Of a stretch of 64,000 nt of DNA, positions 24,020 to 32,408 are shown piece after piece. Below the pieces are notes generated by a model. That model had not been told where the DNA came from and did not search any database. It saw nothing but the letters and a program-made list of their open reading frames with translations. Source of the DNA: Pardosa pseudoannulata (lineage: Eukaryota > Arthropoda > Arachnida > Araneae > Lycosidae); assembly GCA_032207245.1 (NCBI GenBank), contig CM063502.1:132330418-132394417 (forward strand), in the 5' to 3' direction. Each line of letters starts with the position of its first letter. The first letter of the stretch is position 1. A program made the translations under genes and the position numbers.

Positions 24020-24508
24020 TGTAATCCATTTTTTATAAAACTCCTTTACAAGGAGAAAGTTCACCAGCTAGCATTCATAAAGTACAAAGATGCAGTCGGG
24101 TCTCATATTCAAGAGAACTCAGAAGTCTAATTTAAAACTTTATTTCAGAGCGGCAACACGGACATCTGTCCTTCTAGACAATATATAAAAAAAAGACACA
24201 GAGTTCACTCTGCTCTCACACAAGTACACTCAAGAACGCTGACAACAAGAATTTTCCCACAACAAAAACAACTTACTAAGCGAATTGACTGCAATATCAG
24301 CAAAACACGAACACATGTTCCGCCAACACCTGGGAAACTGCTGTATAGACAGAAAGTTTACAGTTTTATGACAGAAAGGAATGTTAAGTGGAAAATACTT
24401 CGTTGACCAAACCATTTAGAGGCTGATAAAGATATTTAGATGAATTAAAATGGAAGAGAGGAGGTTTTTTGAAGAAATATTAAAGTTAAATAATTTTGAT
24501 ATATTACA
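24020..24508 (-). repeat. Gypsy-2 3' LTR (489 bp)
   Basis: Begins TGTAATCC and ends ATATTACA on the plus strand. It has about 38 bp (near 24265-24305) that the 5' LTR lacks. AATAAA on the minus strand near 24143-24148 is a likely polyadenylation signal. Confidence 0.93.
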
Positions 24509-24510
24509 GA

Positions 24511-24518
24511 TCCCCCCC
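24511..24518 (-). other. Gypsy-2 polypurine tract
   Basis: Minus strand GGGGGGGA two bases before the 3' LTR, the expected location for the plus-strand primer. Confidence 0.7.
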
Positions 24519-26290
24519 GAAAAAAGAGAAAATCGTCTCGCTGATGGGTGACATTTTCACAACTTATAATAGTACAAATATATGATTATCAAAATTTTTT
24601 ACAAGAAATTGTAACATTAAATGAATAAATTTAGTGTAGAAGAGTCAGAACTGTCTTTCTAGTGTGTCAGAATTGGAGACATCAGGGTTACAGAGTCAGA
24701 AGCTTGGTCTGTAACTCATCATAAGTAATTCCACACCATCACATCAAAATTTAAATCTATCAAGTTATACCGTTCCTCTGACTCTCCTGCACCATCACAA
24801 AATCTCTATACAGAATCAATATTTAAACAACTAAATAATGAAAAGATAATATACAATGAATATAAACAGAAACATAATAATACACGCAAATGAAGGTTTA
24901 CAGTAAACAAGTATTTAAGAAAGTTTATCATTATGAAATTCAATATTTTTCCTAAGCAAAACTTAACTCAAAATGTTCAAATTATGCTTTATTAAAATTT
25001 TACTGAAATAAACTTTGGAGAAGGAAAATGGCTGTCCTCTGTGGTGACCAACGTGAAAATTGTTAGTGACCCCGAGGGTGCTCACACAAAACGACAAAAG
25101 GTTCATCCCTCTGTGGGAGGCGACTACCTATTGTTTTTGTGACAGGGCTCTCCGACATTATATTTGTGAACAACATTTTGAAACCTTTTTTTTTTTCTCT
25201 ACCAAAGATCAGAGGTATGCGGGTAACAGTTTCCCACATCTTGATCAGCTACAAACGTTACTCATCTTCAGTGTGAAAAACCCGAAACACAATAATCAGA
25301 TTGAACTTCAAAAATATCTCGGAGAGTGGAAGGGGCTTGCCTCGAAGGCGATGACGGAATGACCGTTCATGACCTAGAGAAAGCTGAAGAGCAAAACGAC
25401 AAAGGACTCGCCTAAGCTATCCCTTGACTTTGCAGAGGGTCTCTCCGGAGTTAAATATTAGAAAAAAAGTTAATTCCACACTGAAAATCAAACTGAACTA
25501 CTCTTCGAAACATTGTTCATTTGTAAGTTTTAACTATCCTGTATTTAATTCACATTAGGAATTTAGACGTAAAACTGCATTATCTCTTAAATTTCAATCA
25601 AATTTTCATACTTAAAATGAAAACATTACCTATTCTATGAAAATTCTCTTAATTAATCAAATTAGATATTCCTTGTATTGTAAACATTCACTTACTATTT
25701 TTGAAATAACACACCATGAATTCAAAGAATAAAAACACATTTATAGTTATTATGAGAAACTACGAATATAAAAATGTAAAAATATAACATACTTGAACAC
25801 TTTAAATCAAATAATTTTTTAGATTCACTGCAATTAGTAAAAAGCAAAACTCAAAAACGATGAATTGCAAATTGGCTAAATATAAAAAGTGAATACTATA
25901 ATAAAATATAAAAAACACAGATATCTAGAATCGTCAAGTTCGTAATCATCAGAGCAGTCCTTCAAATCAAACCCGTAATCCCAAAACACACTCAACAAAA
26001 GTATCAAAACAACAATTCAACTCACGAGTGTCGACACATCTGTTTACTACTGTATAAATCCCGTTCACAATTGTACAGTCAAAACAACTCTTACATTTTG
26101 CGTCCGAACATCACATGAAAGCATTTTAAAAACTCCTGTAATTCAGGTCGAACCGAAACTGCCACGTCATAATTTAGAGGTCACAATCAAAATTTTCAAT
26201 GTTCAAGTGCTTTTTCGCTTTCCAATGTCTCTATTGACCAAGGTCACAGACACTCCATTCGTTGGACTGAAAGTTTTTCATTCTCTCGTG
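24519..26290. other. Gypsy-2 region between pol and 3' LTR, no recognised gene
   Basis: About 1.8 kb with no sizeable sense (minus-strand) frame. Env genes of some Gypsy elements lie here, but I see no membrane segment or env-like sequence. The patch 25020-25445 is GC-richer, holds an antisense 100-codon frame (25060-25362) that I do not recognise, and has two partly similar stretches (AAAACGACAAAGG near 25090 and 25395; GGGCTCTCCGA near 25145 versus GGGTCTCTCCGG near 25437). Confidence 0.6.
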
Positions 26291-29200
26291 CTATCGAATT
26301 TTAATAACTGTAATTCCGTCGTTCTTGGTATTATTTATTTTCTCTGTCTTGGGATAATTTTGATTACAAATTGGAATTTTAGTTTTTCTAACATTTAATT
26401 TAAAATTTTCTGCAGGATTAAAATGTCTTAGTCTAGTTGAATGTACTATTTCACTTTCTTGTTTAGTAAGAAGATTGGGTTTGTTAATCTCAAAATTTAC
26501 ACTTGAAAGTTGCTTTAGAATTACAAAGGGTCCTGTAAACACTGGATTCAGCTTTGGAGTGTTTGGATATGAGAAACTTTCTAGTATTACTTTATCACCT
26601 ACTTTAAATTTAGATTCTTTGAAATGGGTGTCATATCTTTCTTTATTTATTTCATGATTTCTTATAGTCCTCTGTCTAGCAATTTTCCTAGCTTCTTCGA
26701 TTGGAGGATACATTTCCTGATTGTCTATTAAGGTTTGATATGGTAATTTTCCATGCATTAAATAAGAAGGGGGAAATTTTGTTACAGTGTGAGGGGTGTC
26801 ATTATAGTCCTCAGTTACTTCACGTAATAATTTGGTCCACGAAATGTTACCAGGATATGAATTTAATTTACATTTAAGTCTAGTTATCAAGGTCTGATTT
26901 ACTCGTTCATTTTTACCATTCGTTTGCGGCCTATGGGATGTAGTTAGAAGCTGTTTAATATTATTATTACTCAAAAAGTGTTTGAATTTGGATGATGTAA
27001 AAGCAGCATTCCTATCGCTCAAAATTTTCTTAGGCATTTGATGTCGAAAAATTTGTCTTAAACAGTTAATATAGGTATCGGTGTTAACGTTCTTTGAGGC
27101 GAAAGTCCAAATAAACCTAGTGGCATGGTCAATAACAATGTGCAGATATTTTTTTGTTGAATTATAATAGTTTAAACCACCAACAGTGTCTATGGCAAGA
27201 ATTTCAAAAGGATCGCTCGTAGGAGGTAACATTTGTAAAAGGCCGAATCTGGGTTGTCTTGGTTTCTTATTTAATTGGCATACTTCACAATGCTTCACGA
27301 AGTTGCTTACATCTTTGGTTAAACCTATCCAATAATATTGTGGAGATATTAAATTTAGCATTGCCGAGACTCCTAGGTGTCCATAATCATTATGAGCTTT
27401 TTTCAATAGTTTTAATCTTAAAGAGAAAGGTACTACAATTTTGATTAAACCTTGTTTCTTAACTGTCCAAATATTATTTAATTTTCTATAGTTTACACCG
27501 CAAACGTTGTCTAAATTTTGATGTTGCTCTATCTCTTTCGGCGTTAAAAGTGGTTCGCGTACAGTCATATGGTAGGAGATCGGGTTTCTAGTTAACATAT
27601 CTGCTTCATAATTTGTTGAACCTTTTTTGAATTTTATATCAAACGAGTACATTGATAACTTCAAACTCCAACGGAACAATCTACCTGTCGGATTTTTGAT
27701 ATTTTTTAGCCAAACGAGAGATGCGTGATCCGTGTAAATTGTGAAATGAGTCCCGTGTAAGTAACAATAAAATTTATCGACGGCATCAATTATAGCTAAG
27801 CATTCTAATTCTGTTATAGCATAATTTAATTCATAAGGTCTAAGTTTTCTAGAATGATATGCAATGGGATGTAGCGATCCATCAGGATGTAATTGTTTTA
27901 TAACTGAACCAATCGCTTGACCTGACGCATCCACAAAAATATGACATGGGTAATTAGGATTATAAATCGTTAAAATGGGTTTAGAAATAAGAGCATCTTT
28001 TAAATATTGAAAAGCTTTTTGGCATTCTTCATTCCATTCAAATTTTACTTCTTTCTTTAATAATTTATTTAGCGGTGCGCGTAGTTTTGCATAATTTGGA
28101 ATAAATTTATTGTAAACATTTACGCTTCCCAAAAATCTCTGTAAGTCTTTGACATTTCTAGGTGGTTGAAGTTTTTTGATTACCTGTATGTTTGCATCAC
28201 TGGGAGAGTATTTACCTTTTTCTACTTCATATCCTAAAAACTTAATTTTTCTTTGCGCGAATTGACACTTTGAGAACTTTAATTTTATGTTTTCTTTTTC
28301 ACAGATAGAGAATATAGTCTTTAAGTGTTCTATATGTTCCTCAAAAGAGTTCGAAAAAATAATTATGTCATCAAAATAGTTCAGCGCGAATTTAATTTGA
28401 TACTTATTTAAAATTTGTCTTAAAGTCCTTTGAAAAATAGCCGGAGCATTCCGGTATCCAAAAGGCAATCTATTCCATTCATATAATCCAAAATTAGACG
28501 TGAATGCTAATTTTTCGGTGTCTCTCTCATCTAATTTGATGTGCCAATAGCCACTTGCTAAATCAAGGGTCGAAAATATTTCAGCTTGTGTCAAAGAATC
28601 AATAATATTTGCAAAAAGGGGAATAGGCTCGGAATCATGTTTACTAATGGCATTCACCTTCCGATAATCTACACAAAGTCTAGATTTAGAATTTTCATCT
28701 CTTTTGTAAGCTAGAGTAATTGGTGACGCATAAGGACTATGAGAAGGCTTTATTATATTTTTTTCCAGGAGTTCCTTTATTTGTTTTTCGATCTCTAAGT
28801 TATCTTTTGGAGACGCTCTGTAGGGTCTAAGCGCTATTGGTAACTCCGAATTTAGTATTATTCTAGGGGCTTCCATGCGGATGCATCCGACATCATATTT
28901 ATTTTTTGCAAATATTTTACTATACTCATTTAATAAATTATGTAATTCAAAATTTTCATGGTTAATCAATAGATCATCACATTTAAAACTATTATTAGAA
29001 TTAGTACAAGAATTAACAATATTAGCATCATGAGAATACACAATATCATTTTCATCATCATCATAAGTTAAAAATATGTAACTACTATAAAATTTTTCTG
29101 CGGGTAAATTTTTACTAATATTTACATTATTTTGGTACACACAAAAATCATCAAAATTTAAATTTAAGTTAAACAATTGTACACTGTCGCTGTTTAAAAT

Positions 29201-29464
29201 ACAATAATTAAGAGGAGAATCAATAACGAAAAATGAGATATTATTACAAATTTTACCAATTTTAGAGTCTATGTTAATAATTTTAGAAGGCTTAATCTTA
29301 CCTGCTATCGTGTTTATCGTAATTTTGTTTAAATTTTCATTTAAATCAATATTATAGTAATCAAGTTTGTCCGAAATTCTTTTTGGCATGATATTAATGC
29401 TTGAACCTGTGTCTAATAATACACTCACATTTTTCCCATTGACAACCATCTCAGTTGAGAACAA
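26291..29464 (-). CDS. pol: Gypsy-2 Pol: protease, reverse transcriptase, RNase H, integrase
   Basis: A 1057-codon uninterrupted frame. Protease: LLDTGSS (16-22). RT: LCVDYRKVN (263-271), Asp301 in STLDL, and YFDD (363-366; Tyr-Phe-Asp-Asp is less common than YVDD/YLDD). RNase H: Asp512, Glu554, Asp579. Integrase: His691, His696, Cys726, Cys729, then Asp759, Asp817, Glu853, and a GPF module near residue 1000. All expected catalytic residues are visible. The first codon as delimited is TTG, so it is not a true start. The frame continues upstream in phase to an in-frame TGA at 29486-29488 that separates it from gag, so Pol probably derives from a fused Gag-Pol frame. Codon use is much more AT-rich than in Gypsy-1 pol. 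Confidence 0.95.
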   Translation of the reverse strand: MFSTEMVVNGKNVSVLLDTGSSINIMPKRISDKLDYYNIDLNENLNKITINTIAGKIKPSKIINIDSKIGKICNNISFFVIDSPLNYCILNSDSVQLFNLNLNFDDFCVYQNNVNISKNLPAEKFYSSYIFLTYDDDENDIVYSHDANIVNSCTNSNNSFKCDDLLINHENFELHNLLNEYSKIFAKNKYDVGCIRMEAPRIILNSELPIALRPYRASPKDNLEIEKQIKELLEKNIIKPSHSPYASPITLAYKRDENSKSRLCVDYRKVNAISKHDSEPIPLFANIIDSLTQAEIFSTLDLASGYWHIKLDERDTEKLAFTSNFGLYEWNRLPFGYRNAPAIFQRTLRQILNKYQIKFALNYFDDIIIFSNSFEEHIEHLKTIFSICEKENIKLKFSKCQFAQRKIKFLGYEVEKGKYSPSDANIQVIKKLQPPRNVKDLQRFLGSVNVYNKFIPNYAKLRAPLNKLLKKEVKFEWNEECQKAFQYLKDALISKPILTIYNPNYPCHIFVDASGQAIGSVIKQLHPDGSLHPIAYHSRKLRPYELNYAITELECLAIIDAVDKFYCYLHGTHFTIYTDHASLVWLKNIKNPTGRLFRWSLKLSMYSFDIKFKKGSTNYEADMLTRNPISYHMTVREPLLTPKEIEQHQNLDNVCGVNYRKLNNIWTVKKQGLIKIVVPFSLRLKLLKKAHNDYGHLGVSAMLNLISPQYYWIGLTKDVSNFVKHCEVCQLNKKPRQPRFGLLQMLPPTSDPFEILAIDTVGGLNYYNSTKKYLHIVIDHATRFIWTFASKNVNTDTYINCLRQIFRHQMPKKILSDRNAAFTSSKFKHFLSNNNIKQLLTTSHRPQTNGKNERVNQTLITRLKCKLNSYPGNISWTKLLREVTEDYNDTPHTVTKFPPSYLMHGKLPYQTLIDNQEMYPPIEEARKIARQRTIRNHEINKERYDTHFKESKFKVGDKVILESFSYPNTPKLNPVFTGPFVILKQLSSVNFEINKPNLLTKQESEIVHSTRLRHFNPAENFKLNVRKTKIPICNQNYPKTEKINNTKNDGITVIKIR

Positions 29465-29485
29465 ATGGCCAATCGTTGAATTTTC

Positions 29486-29818
29486 TCAGCTATGGTTGTT
29501 CACGTAGGGCTGGCGATTTCCTCCACCTCTGTTTTGACGAAAGTTGCCCCGGCCATATCCGTATGAGTTAGGCATATCTTGTCCGGCATGTCGAATCGGC
29601 TCTCTCGGCATCTCTCCCCGCTGCGGAAAAGGCTTTACCACACGCTGCGCTAATCTCAACCATTCCGTGGTAGAAGAAATGTCTCTCATTAAAAATAATT
29701 CTTTCTTTCTTTCGGGTAAACCATCAGTGAGTCCGTCTATTAAATTTGTTGTTGACAATTCGAGTCGTTTTCCGATAGTTAGCTTTTTATTGAAGTAGTC
29801 CTTCAATTTCCCAAACAT
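29486..29818 (-). pseudogene. gag: Gypsy-2 gag remnant (C-terminal part)
   Basis: A 110-codon frame from the ATG at 29818, ending at TGA 29486-29488. The first half (DYFNKK, LIDGLTDGLP, LRLAQRV) has the pattern of the C-terminal half of a retrotransposon gag domain. The end is rich in Gly/Arg/Asn (GYGRGNFRQNRGGGN), a basic nucleic-acid-binding tail with no CCHC knuckle. The N-terminal half of capsid expected upstream is missing: an in-frame TGA (29831-29833) sits five codons before this ATG, and the 180 bp beyond it do not look like gag. It is in the same frame as pol. Confidence 0.75.
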
Positions 29819-30278
29819 TATTTTTAAATGTCACTGAAAATTTTTTCCGAGATTAAGAATTTTAATTTGAAGTATGTCCTGGAAAATTGGTGGGTTGATA
29901 TATTTTGTCCGAAGAGTTCGTTTGGAGGCTTGAAACGGAACACGGCACGAACTCGGCGATCTCGATACGTAAGGCGCATTGTAGGGAAATATGCGGATGT
30001 CACGGAAACAAATCAAATTGGATTTTTATCTTCTTGTAAACTCTCTCTTGCAGTCGAAAGGCTGCCATGGTCTTGATGTTTATCAAAGGTAATGCAGGTC
30101 TGAGTTAGCTTGATAGGAAATACTTATGTCATTTTCGATATTCACAGCCACTAAAACTTCGAAAGACTTTAACCGTATGGATTCGAATTCCATTGTCGTT
30201 TCACCGTAATTTTAAAATATTATCCACAGATGTAAAAACGCAGTAAATTCCATCAAGAAAAATTTCTCTGCCATAGTA
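29819..30278 (-). other. Gypsy-2 leader and degraded gag start
   Basis: Minus-strand frames at 30016-29831 and a short one from the ATG near 30068 (MAAFRLQERVYKK) may be remnants of the gag start, in frames that do not connect. No confident coding call. A second weak B-box-like GGATTCGAATTCC is at 30178-30190. Confidence 0.4.
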
Positions 30279-30326
30279 ATGGACTTGAAATCCATTGGGT
30301 TTCAGCGCAGATAAAATCCTGCCGGC
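30279..30326 (+). other. tRNA-Ser(UGA)-like 3' segment beside the Gypsy-2 5' LTR
   Basis: Reads ATGGACTTGAAATCCAT (perfect 5-bp anticodon stem, 7-nt loop CTTGAAA with anticodon TGA), then a long-variable-arm-like TGGGTTTCAGC, then GCAGATAAAATCCTGC (T-arm) and CGGCT (acceptor 3' strand). It matches my memory of arthropod tRNA-Ser(UGA) from the anticodon arm to near the 3' end. The 5' half and the terminal bases before CCA are absent (TAAAA precedes the LTR). It lies exactly where the primer-binding site belongs but is far longer than the usual 18 nt. It is not a functional tRNA gene. Confidence 0.7.
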
Positions 30327-30332
30327 TTAAAA

Positions 30333-30775
30333 TGTAATCCATTTTTTATAAAACTCCTTCACAAGGAGAAAGTTCAACAGATATAAGTAATGAGAATGCA
30401 GTCGGGCTTCATATTCAAGAGAACTCAGAAGTCTAACTTAAAACTTTATTTCAGAGCGGCAACACGACACATCTCTCCTTCTCAGAAAATTACAATCAAA
30501 AGCCACAGAGTTCACTCTGTTCAGACACAAGTACTCAAGAGCACTTACAACAAGAATTTTCCCACAACAAAACACGAACACATGTTCCGCCAACACCTGC
30601 GAAACTGCTGCATAGACAGAAAGTTTACAGTTTTATGACAGAAAGGAATGTTAAGTGGAAAATACTTCATTGACCAAACCATTTAGAGGCTGATAAAAAA
30701 TATCTAGATGATTTAAAATAGGAGAGAGGAGGTTTTTGAAGAAATATTAAAGTTAAATAATTTTGATATATTACA
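30333..30775 (-). repeat. Gypsy-2 5' LTR (443 bp)
   Basis: Begins TGTAATCC and ends ATATTACA. It lacks about 38 bp present in the 3' LTR and differs at scattered sites. AATAAA on the minus strand is at about 30445-30450. Confidence 0.93.
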
Positions 30776-30862
30776 TATATATATATATATATATACATAC
30801 ATATATATATATGTATATATATATATGTATATATATGTATATATATGTATATATATATATAT
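30776..30862. repeat. TA/TG microsatellite right of Gypsy-2
   Basis: (TA)n with TACA and TGTA interruptions directly after the LTR. It is the continuation of the tract in which both Gypsy elements lie. Confidence 0.95.
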
Positions 30863-31247
30863 GAGTGTATGAAGAATATAAAAACGTTGCTTTTATTGCA
30901 ATGGTTTTATTTTATGTATATTCGCTGTGTGTTCTTTAAACCATTAGAGTTATTTCTTCGACATTTATATTTTATGGTTTTGCGTAAGTAGTAATTTGGC
31001 TGCAGTTGATATTTATTGATTTATTTATCCATTTGGATTTTAATTATTTAAATCTGCACAATGGAATGGTTTAGAATTATTTTTTATTACCTTAATCTGA
31101 AAACTCTCCCGCACAAAATAAAATACAATAGAATGATCATCCAATATAATACATTTATAAATAATTTATAAAATTTAATTCAATAATTTAAAATAGATAT
31201 AGAATTTAATATACTTTATATAATTATTTAATATGTTAAAAATAAAT
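30863..31247. other. Unique AT-rich spacer before duplication copy 2
   Basis: No gene and no match to the flank of copy 1. Homology to copy 1 begins abruptly at 31248. Confidence 0.6.
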
Positions 31248-32298
31248 CCCGCTTAGGCATGGATATCACAAGTTCTTGGTAGATGGCCGGAGACAGATTG
31301 TACCAGATGTTTAAACAACGGTTAAGCAAACCGAGATATTGCGAATTGGTGGTCTTTGAACTCTGAGCTGCCGTCCCATGTCATTCCAAATGTGTTCTAT
31401 CGGTTTGCAATCCCGTGAGTTAGGAGGCCAGGACATTAACTGGAATTCAGCATAATGTTCCTTGAACCACTCCAACACAATTTTAGCCTTATGACACAGG
31501 GCTTTGTCCTGTTTGAACATTTCATTTCCACCTGGATAAACAGAGGCCATGTATGAGTGCAATTAGTCCGCAATGTTCAGATACCCTACAGAATTTATGG
31601 TCTGCTCGGTGTTGATGGTTGCAACCGTTCGTCTGGAAGATGGCGTATCCTGACACGGCTATCGGCGTAATGAATGACAAACCGTGATTCATCTGACCAG
31701 GCAACTCTCTCCCACTAATCCATGGACCAGTCACGATGTTCCCGAGCCCTTTAGCCGCAGTTGGCGATGACACTTGATCAGCAAAGGCACACAATTGGGA
31801 CGTTTACTGCTTAGCCCCATATTCAACAGTGTCCGCTGAACAGTGTGCTCCGATACTATTCTACTTGGCCCTGCATTGTATTGGGTTGTCAGCTGAGCCA
31901 CTGTCTGGCTCCGGTTTTGCTTCACCATACGAGACAGTCTCCGACGACCTTTTTCTTTGATAGCGTGTGGATGTCCAACACCATGTCGTCTACTGCTGGT
32001 TTCACCGTCATTCATCCACTTTCCATAAGTACTATCAACTGTAGAACGTGAACAACCCACGAGTCGTGCAGTTTTGAAAATACTTGTTCCGAGTCTCCGA
32101 GCCATTACAATTAATCTGCCCTCTATCAAAATCACTTAGATCAGCAGCCTTTCCCATCACACACGGAAGTAAGTGAAAGAATGATTCTTCAGACTCTCCA
32201 GCAGCAGTTAAATAACACTTCCACCTGATCATCCTTCCACGTCATCCAGGCGAGTTCATTGCAAAATGTATGGGTGGTTATAATGTTTTGGCTCTTAA

Positions 32299-32303
<5 letters not shown>
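31248..32303 (-). mobile_element. Tc1/mariner-like transposon, copy 2 (left end missing)
   Basis: Same insertion as 6720-7839, carried along by the segmental duplication: same right end and same neighbouring (TA)n. The leftmost 70 bp or so, with the left inverted repeat, are missing at the duplication breakpoint. Confidence 0.85.
31316..32157 (-). pseudogene. Tc1-like transposase pseudogene (copy 2)
   Basis: Presumed start ATG at 32155-32157 (MGKAADLSD...). Helix-turn-helix region, internal scrambling and final WPPNSRDCKPIEHIW block are as in copy 1, with the same frame changes in the first part. Unlike copy 1, it keeps the stretch reading FKQDKALCHKAKIV, which contains the second catalytic Asp (QDxAxCH). 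Copy 2 is therefore closer to the ancestral sequence here. Still inactive. Confidence 0.85.
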
Positions 32304-32396
<93 letters not shown>

Positions 32397-32408
32397 GTAT
32401 TATATATA
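32304..32408. repeat. (TA)n microsatellite right of Tc1 copy 2
   Basis: Counterpart of 7840-7905 but about 40 bp longer and ending in TGTATATGTAT, showing rapid length change since the duplication. Confidence 0.95.

Larger units (their letters stand above)
24020..30775 (-). mobile_element. Ty3/Gypsy LTR retrotransposon, element 2
   Basis: Minus-strand element: 5' LTR 30333-30775, tRNA-Ser-like leader 30279-30326, gag remnant 29818-29486, pol 29488-26291, about 1.8 kb of non-coding sequence, polypurine tract 24518-24511, 3' LTR 24020-24508. LTR ends are TGTAAT/ATTACA. (TA)n lies on both sides (24005-24019 and 30776 onward), only 16 bp from Gypsy-1 in the same orientation. By eye the LTRs differ by about 7% plus a 38-bp indel, much more than those of element 1. 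Confidence 0.93.

Noticed and set aside
26475..27444. Plus-strand open frames of about 60 codons
   Set aside because: Antisense shadows of Gypsy-2 pol.
30279..30326. Functional tRNA-Ser gene
   Set aside because: The 5' half and the 3' terminal bases are missing, the T-loop is changed (TAAAAT for TTCGAAT), and it lies inside a retrotransposon leader.
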